A stretch of 64,000 bases of DNA from Acinetobacter shaoyimingii (lineage in GTDB: Bacteria > Pseudomonadota > Gammaproteobacteria > Pseudomonadales > Moraxellaceae): assembly GCF_011578045.1 (NCBI RefSeq), contig NZ_CP049801.1:2046001-2110000 (forward strand), in the 5' to 3' direction. The position numbers and the translations under genes are program-made. A model generated the notes under the pieces. It worked only from the letters and a program-made list of their open reading frames with translations, did not search any database and was not told the origin of the DNA. Below, in pieces: positions 57,041 to 64,000 of this stretch. Positions within the stretch are counted from its first letter, which is position 1; each line of letters starts with the position of its first letter.

Positions 57041-58111
57041 ATGGTTAGTTTTGGTTCACAAATTGAATTTGCAGTGCCACATATCACCATTCGAAATTTG
57101 GAAAAGTTTTATCATGTGCAGGGCAAACAAGTTCATGCCTTAAAAAATATCAATCTGGACATTCCTGAAGGCAAAATTTTTGGAATCATTGGAAAAAGTG
57201 GTGCAGGAAAATCATCCTTAATTCGCACATTAAATGGTTTAGAAAAAATTGATGAGGGCAATATTCATATTCATCAACAATCCTTATCTGAACTTAATCA
57301 TGGCGATTTAATTCAATTACGTCAGAAAATAGGCATGATTTTTCAACATTTTAATTTAATGTCTGCCAAAACAGTGTATGAAAATGTGGCGCTGCCTTTA
57401 AAAATTGCCAATTACAGTACTTCTGATATTCAACAACGGGTCACTGAAGTTCTAGAGTTGGTAGGTTTAAGCGATAAAGCACAGAATTACCCTTCTCAAC
57501 TTTCGGGTGGTCAAAAGCAGCGTGTCGGCATCGCGCGTGCTTTGGTCAGTAAACCTGAAATATTACTCTGTGATGAAGCAACTTCTGCTCTAGATCCAGA
57601 AAGTACTTCTGTCGTTTTAGCATTATTAGAAAAGATCAATCTCGAACTTGGACTCACAATTGTTTTAATTACCCATGAAATGCAAGTCATTCGTGAAATT
57701 TGCGATCAAGTCGTGGTGATAGATGCGGGTGAAATTGTGGAGTCAGGTCAAGTCTGGTCTGTATTTTCCAATCCTCAGCAAGCCATAACTCAAGAACTTT
57801 TGAATTTGGAACAATTAGATCTGCCTTTTACAGTTTATGAAGAATTAAATGATCTCGTTACTCACAGCATCGTGAAACTTAAATATGCCACTGAGGCGAA
57901 ATTTTCTCCTAACTTGACTGAAATACTGTCTAGCTTTGGTCAATCGGTACATCTGTATCAAAGTCATATTGATAGCATTCAAGATCATTTAGTAGGCACA
58001 CTCATTGTTGGTGTTCCAGATTTAAGTATTGACCTTCAAATTTTAAAACAACAATTGAAGCATAAAATTGCACATGTAGAGGTATTGGGCTATGCACGAC
58101 CAACTCATTGA
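57041..58111 (+). CDS. metN: MetN-like ABC transporter ATPase
   Basis: 356 residues. The ATG at 57041 lies 7 bases after AAGGAG and is preferred to in-frame codons inside or next to the preceding stop. Walker A is IIGKSGAGKSSLIR, the signature is PSQLSGGQKQRVGIARAL, and Walker B is ILLCDEATSALDPES. The C-terminal ~90 residues form the NIL-type regulatory domain found in MetN, which binds the transported substrate. It overlaps metI by 20 bases. Confidence 0.93.
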   Translation: MVSFGSQIEFAVPHITIRNLEKFYHVQGKQVHALKNINLDIPEGKIFGIIGKSGAGKSSLIRTLNGLEKIDEGNIHIHQQSLSELNHGDLIQLRQKIGMIFQHFNLMSAKTVYENVALPLKIANYSTSDIQQRVTEVLELVGLSDKAQNYPSQLSGGQKQRVGIARALVSKPEILLCDEATSALDPESTSVVLALLEKINLELGLTIVLITHEMQVIREICDQVVVIDAGEIVESGQVWSVFSNPQQAITQELLNLEQLDLPFTVYEELNDLVTHSIVKLKYATEAKFSPNLTEILSSFGQSVHLYQSHIDSIQDHLVGTLIVGVPDLSIDLQILKQQLKHKIAHVEVLGYARPTH

Positions 58112-58751
58112 TCTATTGATTACAGGAACCATCGATACCTTAGTGATGGTTGGGGTTTCTGCCTTTTTTGCATTACTGATTGGTCTGCCAATGGCAGTGA
58201 TTTTAGTGAATACTTCTGAACATGGGATTTATCCATCAAAAACGATTAATCAAGCTTTGGGCTGGGTGGTGAATATCACACGATCTATTCCCTTCTTGAT
58301 TTTGATGGTGGCTTTAATTCCATTGACGCGCTTTATTGTGGGAACGAGTTATGGCGTTTGGGCTGCAGTCGTACCATTAACACTGGCTGCCACACCGTTC
58401 TTTGCTCGAATTGCAGAAGTCAGTTTACGTGAAGTCGATCATGGGCTCATTGAAGCCGCCCAAGCCATGGGCTGTAATCGAAAGCAAATCATTTGGCATG
58501 TGCTTTTACCTGAAGCCTTACCTGGCATCGTAGCAGGTTTTACCGTAACGTTAGTCACCATGATTAACTCATCTGCCATTGCAGGTGCCATTGGTGCAGG
58601 TGGTTTGGGTGATATTGCCTATCGCTATGGCTACCAACGTTTTGATATGCAAATTATGCTTGCAGTGATTTTAGTTCTGGTTGTTTTAGTGATGTTGGTA
58701 CAGGCAACGGGCGATGCGTTATCAGCACAGTTAGATAAACGGAAGATTTAA
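58092..58751 (+). CDS. metI: MetI-like ABC transporter permease
   Basis: 219 residues, about five helices. The permease EAA loop is AAQAMGCNRKQIIWHVLLPE. Conserved MetI stretches are GWVVNITRSIPFLILMVALI, SSAIAGAIGAGGLGDIAYRY and GYQRFDMQIML. It is the last gene of the sulfur operon; its start lies within metN, and a terminator follows. Confidence 0.93.
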   Translation: MHDQLIDLLITGTIDTLVMVGVSAFFALLIGLPMAVILVNTSEHGIYPSKTINQALGWVVNITRSIPFLILMVALIPLTRFIVGTSYGVWAAVVPLTLAATPFFARIAEVSLREVDHGLIEAAQAMGCNRKQIIWHVLLPEALPGIVAGFTVTLVTMINSSAIAGAIGAGGLGDIAYRYGYQRFDMQIMLAVILVLVVLVMLVQATGDALSAQLDKRKI

Positions 58752-59144
58752 GCGCACATTATAAATAAGAGACTATCGAAAATGAGAAGAATGCTGTGTT
58801 TGAGTATTCTTCTCTTTTACTTTTATCAACTTTCAACAAAATCGGATTTTAAAAAATTCATGTATAAATTCTGAACCTAAGGTCACGCTAAGCAAGTCTT
58901 AAAGTTTAATATCATCAAAAATATAAAAAATGAATTGGTCTATTTTGAAGATTAACAACACGATAACCAAAAGTATAAAAGTAGCGATAACTTGAATCAC
59001 AACTAAAATAAGTGTTCACGCTCAGGCATTGATTCAGCACGCATTCATCTACAAACGAAAACTTAAACGCTTAGACCTGACTTTGTCATGGCTTTCATGT
59101 AAAATCATCAACAATTTTTATATAACACTTTGTGAGTTTTTTTC
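58752..59144. other. Intergenic region between metI and ychF
   Basis: 390 bases. A terminator occupies 58784-58822; the rest is AT-rich and should hold the ychF promoter. No gene is supported. Confidence 0.5.
58784..58822 (+). terminator. Rho-independent terminator of the sulfur operon
   Basis: Stem GAGAAGAAT/ATTCTTCTC with a 13-base loop followed by TTTTACTTTT, 33 bases after the metI stop. Confidence 0.8.
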
Positions 59145-60236
59145 ATGGGTTTTAATTGCGGTATTGTCGGCTTGCCGAACGTTGGTAAATCTACACTTTT
59201 CAATGCATTGACTAAGGCTGCTATTGCTGCAGAAAACTTCCCATTCTGTACCATCGAACCAAATACAGGTATCGTTCCTGTACCTGACTTACGTATGGAC
59301 AAATTAGCAGAAATCGTTAAACCACAGCGTGTTGTGCCAACTGCAATGGAATTTGTTGATATCGCAGGTTTAGTCGCTGGTGCATCTAAAGGTGAAGGTT
59401 TAGGTAACCAATTCCTTGCCAACATTCGTGAAACGGATGCGATTGCACACGTGGTTCGTTGTTTTGAAGATGAAAACGTGATTCATGTAAATGGTAAAAT
59501 TGATCCATTAGATGACATTGCAACTATTAACACTGAACTTGCACTTGCTGACTTAGAAGCGGTTGAAAAAGCAATTACGCGTTTAGCAAAATCTGCTAAA
59601 AGTGGCGATAAAGAAGCGATTGCGGTTAAAGCGATTTTGGAAAAAATTCAACCATTATTAAATGAAGGTAAGCCTGCCCGTGCAGCTGACCTTGATGATG
59701 ATGAACGTAAATTGGTACGTGGTTATGGTCTGATGACTTTAAAACCAACCATGTACATTGCCAACGTTGCTGAAGACGGCTTTGAAAATAACCCGCATTT
59801 AGATGCTGTTAAAAAATTAGCTTCTGAAGAAAATGCGATTGTTGTTCCCCTTTGCAACCAAATTGAAGCTGAAATTTCATTACTTGATGACGAAGACCGT
59901 GCTGAATTTTTAGAAGCAATGGGCATGGAAGAACCAGGTCTAAACGTGGTGATTCGTGCAGGTTACTCACTTTTAGGTTTACAAACTTACTTCACTGCAG
60001 GTGTACAAGAAGTTCGTGCTTGGACAGTGAAAGTTGGAGCAACTGCGCCTCAAGCGGCTGGTGTGATTCACACCGACTTCGAAAAAGGTTTTATTCGTGC
60101 TGAATGTATTGCTTATGATGATTTCGTTCAATACAACGGCGAAGCGGGTGCGAAAGAAGCAGGCAAATGGCGTTTAGAAGGTAAAACTTATGTCGTTCAA
60201 GACGGGGACGTTTTACACTTCCGTTTTAATGTTTAA
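59145..60236 (+). CDS. ychF: Redox-regulated ATPase YchF
   Basis: 363 residues, normal length. An Obg-family P-loop enzyme that prefers ATP and interacts with ribosomes. The N-terminal [20 protein letters not shown] carries the P-loop; G3 is [17 protein letters not shown]; the usual NKxD G4 motif is replaced by NQIEAE, the YchF hallmark. The C-terminal TGS domain has [14 protein letters not shown] and [15 protein letters not shown] terminator follows. Confidence 0.96.
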   Translation: MGFNCGIVGLPNVGKSTLFNALTKAAIAAENFPFCTIEPNTGIVPVPDLRMDKLAEIVKPQRVVPTAMEFVDIAGLVAGASKGEGLGNQFLANIRETDAIAHVVRCFEDENVIHVNGKIDPLDDIATINTELALADLEAVEKAITRLAKSAKSGDKEAIAVKAILEKIQPLLNEGKPARAADLDDDERKLVRGYGLMTLKPTMYIANVAEDGFENNPHLDAVKKLASEENAIVVPLCNQIEAEISLLDDEDRAEFLEAMGMEEPGLNVVIRAGYSLLGLQTYFTAGVQEVRAWTVKVGATAPQAAGVIHTDFEKGFIRAECIAYDDFVQYNGEAGAKEAGKWRLEGKTYVVQDGDVLHFRFNV

Positions 60237-60252
60237 TTTGCATTAATCAGCT

Positions 60253-60282
60253 AAAAAAAGCCTCACATTGTTGAGGCTTTTT
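60253..60282. terminator. Bidirectional terminator after ychF
   Basis: Stem GCCTCA/TGAGGC with a short loop, A7 before and T6 after. It is 20 bases after the ychF stop and just beyond the end of the convergent gene. Confidence 0.88.
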
Positions 60283-60293
60283 TATGATTTCGA

Positions 60294-60902
60294 TCATAGC
60301 CATTTCAGTAACCAACGATAGATTTTTTGAAAAATGGATAAATCATTTTGCGGTGAGTTTAACTTTGGAAAAGCAGCCTCTAATGCTTTGCAGGTTGGAT
60401 ATCGATTTTGCAGTTGTTTTAGATAATCGCTTTGATCGCCATTTAAAAAGCCATCTAAAATACCGATATGATTTGTAGTACTTAATTTACATTGATTTTC
60501 TTTTCGATCCCAAGCTAAAAACGATCCCAATGTTTTACCAATGAATAACTGATCATCCTTACAGTTTAATTGGGCTAATGCAGAAAGTGTATACAATTCA
60601 GGTTTCCGTCCATCAACTGCATAAGCTAAGCCTATGACTAAATCATTCGGATTCAATTCTTGAGGTTCGAATTCACTGTACATAATTTCTGGATGACCCA
60701 TCGCGAACCATTGATAAAACGACCGAAAAATAAATTTCTGCTCAGTAAAATCTATATCAAATTTTACTGGATCTGCCATTTTGTTCTCAATAGATAGATA
60801 ACGTGCAATGAAAACATCATTTTGACTATGTGGCATACATGCTGAAGCGTACTGAGTATCAATAAATAAAAATATCGGCATAAAAACCATATATTTCATC
60901 AT
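60294..60902 (-). CDS. Hypothetical exported protein
   Basis: About 202 residues from the ATG at 60900-60902, chosen because it gives a signal peptide (MMKYMVFMPIFLFIDTQYAS, then A) cleaved before CMPHSQND, with GGGG just upstream; an upstream in-frame ATG at 60962 would add a basic extension. The Cys at the predicted cleavage site (YASAC) is near a lipobox but lacks the usual Leu. The body contains FRSFYQWFAMGHPEIMYSEF and two further Cys. No family is recognised. Confidence 0.6.
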   Translation of the reverse strand: MMKYMVFMPIFLFIDTQYASACMPHSQNDVFIARYLSIENKMADPVKFDIDFTEQKFIFRSFYQWFAMGHPEIMYSEFEPQELNPNDLVIGLAYAVDGRKPELYTLSALAQLNCKDDQLFIGKTLGSFLAWDRKENQCKLSTTNHIGILDGFLNGDQSDYLKQLQNRYPTCKALEAAFPKLNSPQNDLSIFQKIYRWLLKWL

Positions 60903-61030
60903 TAGCCCCATTTTCTTTACTTTCAAACGCTTTCCTTTCAAATTATTAAAACAACATTTCATATAAATTCTATTTATATCACCTGAATATATAGCATTTG
61001 TATCAATAAATGAACTTATAAATTAAAACA

Positions 61031-61053
61031 ATAATGATAATAATTATCATTAT
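61031..61053 (+). promoter_or_regulatory. Perfect 23-bp Fur-box palindrome before sodA
   Basis: ATAATGATAAT-A-ATTATCATTAT, a perfect dyad of 11+1+11 that contains GATAATAATTATC. It lies 70 bases upstream of the sodA start. Confidence 0.88.
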
Positions 61054-61123
61054 ATTTACATTAATTCTATCTTATCTTAAACTCATCTCTACTTAATGTG
61101 AAAAGTTTAAAAAGGATTTAAAA

Positions 61124-61735
61124 ATGGCGTATACCCTTCCTCCCTTACCTTATGCTTATGATGCGCTTGAACCACATGTAGATACCAAAACAATGGAAAT
61201 TCACCATAGCAAACATCATCAAACCTATATCAACAATATTAATGGTGCAATTGCAGGTACAGAATGGGAAAAATCATCTGTAGAAGAATTGGTTCGCAAA
61301 GTCAATGAAGTCCCTACCGATATCAAAAATAATGTGATCAATAATGGCGGTGGACATGCCAACCACTCCCTTTTCTGGACAGTTATGAGCCCACAAGGCG
61401 GTGGCAACCCAATTGGACAAATTTCATTGGCCATCGAACAAGAATTAGGTGGTTTTGAAAAATTTAAAGAAGTATTTACCAAAGCTGCCATTAGTCGTTT
61501 TGGGAGTGGTTGGGCTTGGTTGAGCGTAACGCCTGATAAAAAAATCGTGGTTGAAAGTTCTGCAAACCAAGACTCACCATTGATGCATGGCAATACACCT
61601 ATTCTTGGATTAGATGTTTGGGAACATGCCTATTATTTAAAATATCAAAACCGTCGTCCTGAATATATCAATGCATTTTATAACGTGATCAATTGGGAAG
61701 AAGTCAATCGTCGCTATTTAGAAGCCATCAAATAA
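61124..61735 (+). CDS. sodA: Superoxide dismutase, Mn type
   Basis: 203 residues, cytoplasmic (no signal). Metal ligands of the Fe/Mn family are the His in [12 protein letters not shown], the His in [10 protein letters not shown], and the Asp and His in [12 protein letters not shown]. The [11 protein letters not shown] segment and Gln in SANQDSPLM are the Mn-type pattern; the Fe type places Gln earlier. An AAGGA ribosome site precedes the ATG. The perfect Fur-like palindrome upstream suggests induction under iron starvation, as for Mn-SOD in E. coli and Pseudomonas. Confidence 0.94.
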   Translation: MAYTLPPLPYAYDALEPHVDTKTMEIHHSKHHQTYINNINGAIAGTEWEKSSVEELVRKVNEVPTDIKNNVINNGGGHANHSLFWTVMSPQGGGNPIGQISLAIEQELGGFEKFKEVFTKAAISRFGSGWAWLSVTPDKKIVVESSANQDSPLMHGNTPILGLDVWEHAYYLKYQNRRPEYINAFYNVINWEEVNRRYLEAIK

Positions 61736-61772
61736 GTAGTGTCTCAAACGTTTAATTCATAAAATTTAAAAC

Positions 61773-61805
61773 AAAAAAAAAGCGAGATTTATGATCTCGC
61801 TTTTT
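61773..61805. terminator. Bidirectional terminator between sodA and a lipoprotein gene
   Basis: Stem AGCGAGAT/ATCTCGCT with loop TTATG, A-tract before and T5 after. Confidence 0.88.
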
Positions 61806-61819
61806 GAATCAAACTGATT

Positions 61820-62299
61820 TTAAAAAAGATCCGTATAGGCCTCGGTATTTCCTAACGCTGGATTATCTATTGCATCCTTACACTGCGTTTTATCACGTTC
61901 ATACGTTGCTTTACGCTGCTCAAGTTGACCTTCATTTTCAACGATCGCACGTGCCCATGAATCAATACTGGTCAAGGCTTTACGACACAATGCATATTTT
62001 CCTTCAGTCACAGAGTCAGTCATTTTCACATTGATACGCCAATCTAAATTGAGTTTGCGTACAGGCTCACGTACATCTTTATTGATCTGAGCAACTTGGT
62101 TTTGGTACAAAATTGGATCGATCTGATTGATCAAATCCCATGCTTTTTTCGCATATACCGTGGCATCATTGGTTATTTTTGGTGCAGTCTTAATTTCTAC
62201 CTTTTTCTCAGGTTCATTTGATGATTGACCACAACCTTGCAACACGCTCGAAGCAAGCAATACACACAAGAGTCCAGAACCAGATTTTAAAGTAAACAT
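61820..62299 (-). CDS. Hypothetical lipoprotein
   Basis: 159 residues. The lipoprotein signal is MFTLKSGSGLLCVLLASSVL, then the lipobox LQGC with Cys at about residue 23, followed by a flexible SSNEPEKKVEIK linker. The mature part is helical and charged, with ATVYAKKAWDLINQIDPILY, a Cys in YALCRKAL and a Cys in KTQCKDAIDNPALG that may pair. No named family is recognised. It is divergent from azlC and convergent with sodA. Confidence 0.75.
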   Translation of the reverse strand: MFTLKSGSGLLCVLLASSVLQGCGQSSNEPEKKVEIKTAPKITNDATVYAKKAWDLINQIDPILYQNQVAQINKDVREPVRKLNLDWRINVKMTDSVTEGKYALCRKALTSIDSWARAIVENEGQLEQRKATYERDKTQCKDAIDNPALGNTEAYTDLF

Positions 62300-62418
62300 A
62301 CTTCAGCCCAAATAAACAATTCGGCACTATGCTAGTAAATTCGGCTACAATACTCAATCTAGATTTTACCTTTTGTTTTATTCTTTACTTTTGTTTCATT
62401 TTTTGAATTAGGTGTTTC

Positions 62419-63177
62419 GTGTCTGAGCACAGTTTTTCCACGGTAAAACCTGCTGGTTTTTGGCAAGGTGCTAAAGACAGTCAAGCCATCATGTTTACTT
62501 ATCTTCCTGTTTCATTTGCATTCGGTGTATCTGCATCGCAATTTGGTTTCAGTGCATGGGAAGCTTTGTTTCTGTCTTGCTCAATGTATGCTGGAGCGAG
62601 TCAATTTCTAGTGGTTGCATTACTCGGTAGTGGCACATCTATTTGGATGACGGCTTTAACTGTAATTGCGCTTGATATTCGACATTTGCTGTATGGCCCT
62701 GCTCTACAAAATTTAATCAACGATCGTTTAAATCTAAAAAAAACGGCTATTTGGGCTTGGGGACTGACAGACGAAGTTTTTGCAGCAGGTATGATTAAAT
62801 TATCGCAACGTCGTCAAGAATGGTCTGAATCTTGGATGCTGGGTGTCAGCTTGTTCAGTTGGCTGTCTTGGGCTTTTGGATCGTTTTTAGGCGGCTTATT
62901 TGCCGATAAAGTCAGTCATATGCCACAGTTTCTTCAAGCGGCACTTGATTTCCTACTCCCTGCACTGTTCTTGAGTTTCTTATTGGCTGCTTTTGAGAAA
63001 AAACATAGTTTTGTCGTTATCGTCAGTTTAGTGGTTGCTGCAATCGCATGTTACACGATCAATTTATCCGCAGCGATCTTTATTGGTATTGCTTCTGGTA
63101 TTTTGGCAGGTTTATTTAAACATTATGTGCTTAAGCAAGATGACCATGACTTAGAACAACGTACGGGAGAATTTTAA
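62419..63177 (+). CDS. azlC: AzlC-family branched-chain amino-acid exporter, large subunit
   Basis: 252 residues from GTG 62419. Family hallmarks are the N-terminal GAKDSQAIMFTYLPVSFAFG, ASQFGFSAWEALFLSCSMYA, GASQFLVVALL and IALDIRHLLYGPAL. About six to eight helices. With AzlD it exports branched-chain amino acids or analogues. It overlaps azlD by one base (TAATG). Confidence 0.92.
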   Translation: MSEHSFSTVKPAGFWQGAKDSQAIMFTYLPVSFAFGVSASQFGFSAWEALFLSCSMYAGASQFLVVALLGSGTSIWMTALTVIALDIRHLLYGPALQNLINDRLNLKKTAIWAWGLTDEVFAAGMIKLSQRRQEWSESWMLGVSLFSWLSWAFGSFLGGLFADKVSHMPQFLQAALDFLLPALFLSFLLAAFEKKHSFVVIVSLVVAAIACYTINLSAAIFIGIASGILAGLFKHYVLKQDDHDLEQRTGEF

Positions 63178-63518
63178 TGAACTTAGACATTATTCTCGTT
63201 GGCATTATTGTCGGTATCGCCAATTTTGCTTCGCGTTTTGGACCATTTTGGGTCATTCAAAGACACCATGACAATGCTCAAAAACGTGGTTCAGTCTGGA
63301 TTAAAATTGCACTAGGTTCAATTGGAATTGCTGCAATCAGCTCAATGCTCGTGGTCGCAACACTTCCACCATTAATGGAAACACCAAATAAAAGCTTTGC
63401 TATGTTGGTCGGTTTTGTGGTTTTGGCGGGTATTTATTTTAAATATCAGCGTATTGTATTAGCGACACTGACCGCAGCCTTTGTGTATGGGATGGTGTAT
63501 ACCTATTTTGATATCTAA
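63177..63518 (+). CDS. azlD: AzlD-family transporter small subunit
   Basis: 113 residues, about four helices, with the AzlD-type opening (IILVGIIVGIANFASRFGPF) and the ALGSIGIAAISSMLVVATLP segment. It partners AzlC. The start overlaps the azlC stop, so the two are translated together. Confidence 0.9.
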   Translation: MNLDIILVGIIVGIANFASRFGPFWVIQRHHDNAQKRGSVWIKIALGSIGIAAISSMLVVATLPPLMETPNKSFAMLVGFVVLAGIYFKYQRIVLATLTAAFVYGMVYTYFDI

Positions 63519-63537
63519 TTTAACTTTAGTTATTCAT

Positions 63538-63567
63538 AGATAAAGAAATTTAAGAATTTCTTTATCT
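63538..63567. terminator. Hairpin after azlD
   Basis: Perfect 13-bp arms AGATAAAGAAATT/AATTTCTTTATCT with a TAAG loop, 20 bases after the azlD stop. AT-rich and without a clear T-tract, so termination is likely but not certain. Confidence 0.6.
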
Positions 63568-63671
63568 AAAATAGTGTTAGACAATATCATTATTTTATGT
63601 GAATCAAAGCTTAACTCGTGTGCCAGTTCTGCTATGCTAAAAGCCCATAACTTCAAGCATGGATGAAACGC

Positions 63672-64000
63672 ATGAGCATCACAATTGGCACTCCACTTCA
63701 AACTTCAGCCTTTAAAGTCTTATTATTGGGTTCTGGTGAACTTGGAAAAGAAGTGGTGATCTCGCTACAACGTTTAGGTGTGGAAGTACACGCCGCAGAC
63801 CGTTACGACCATGCGCCTGCCATGCAAGTTGCCCATTATTCTTATACTTTAAATATGGCTGAACCAGTCGAACTCAAAAAATTAATCGAAAATATTAAAC
63901 CCAATTTAATTGTTCCTGAAATTGAAGCGATTGCTACACAAGTCTTAGTCGAAATAGAAGAACAAAACATTGCCACAGTCATTCCTTCAGCAAAAGCAGT
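63672..64000 (+). CDS. purT: Formate-dependent GAR transformylase PurT (partial, 5' end)
   Basis: The first 109 codons; the gene runs off the window. PurT makes formyl-GAR from GAR, formate and ATP in purine synthesis. The translation reads [20 protein letters not shown], then [20 protein letters not shown], then [20 protein letters not shown], and later [15 protein letters not shown], all matching the N-terminal ATP-grasp preATP domain of PurT. Confidence 0.95.
   Translation, partial: MSITIGTPLQTSAFKVLLLGSGELGKEVVISLQRLGVEVHAADRYDHAPAMQVAHYSYTLNMAEPVELKKLIENIKPNLIVPEIEAIATQVLVEIEEQNIATVIPSAKA

Overview
The window is a low-GC gammaproteobacterial chromosome segment that fits Acinetobacter. 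It carries metK, ruvC, nnr/queG, bioB, ychF, yebC, sodA and purT as housekeeping landmarks, an IS982-family element, a BapA-type giant surface protein and AT-rich intergenic DNA. The genus is inferred from protein flavour and gene content; no 16S gene is present.

Layout. 1-9.2 kb: end of metK, small hypotheticals, a LysE exporter, fxsA, ruvC, then a minus-strand run (nnr, acylphosphatase, two exported proteins) divergent from queG, then bioB. 9.28-10.27 kb: a complete IS982 copy with an 8-bp target duplication. 10.9-22.9 kb: one gene for a ~3990-residue type I-secreted adhesin with ten near-identical 363-bp repeats.

23.9-45.4 kb: a catecholate siderophore locus. A minus-strand operon (entA-entC-entE-entB-aryl carrier protein) makes and activates 2,3-dihydroxybenzoate (DHB). 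The divergent plus-strand operon encodes a Fes-type esterase, an MbtH protein, a two-module NRPS (C-A-T-C-A-T-TE) and an EntS-like exporter. Next come an EntD-type phosphopantetheinyl transferase, a DUF3325/DUF3649/PepSY inner-membrane trio (likely ferrisiderophore reduction), a stand-alone thioesterase and a TonB-dependent receptor. The second A domain has the EntF serine code, so the predicted product is a (DHB-X-Ser)n ester of the bacillibactin/trivanchrobactin/trichrysobactin class, with X unassigned. Fur-box-like sites lie at each divergent promoter, before the receptor, and again before Mn-sodA at 61 kb.

45.5-50 kb: a frameshifted TM2-domain gene, a tRNA with anticodon CAT (probably Ile2), a PlsC-like acyltransferase, a hypothetical gene that appears cut by an in-frame stop, yebC and an Lrp-type regulator. 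51.4-58.8 kb: an organosulfur-type operon (two SfnB-like flavoproteins, an LLM-class monooxygenase, two MetQ-like binding proteins, MetN, MetI), divergent from a glutathione S-transferase gene. 59-64 kb: ychF, an exported hypothetical, Fur-controlled sodA, a lipoprotein, azlCD and the start of purT.

The features most worth following up are the siderophore locus (split EntB, unassigned first A-domain code, DCL-like second condensation domain with no epimerase), the repeat array in the adhesin, and several cryptic repeats or broken genes.
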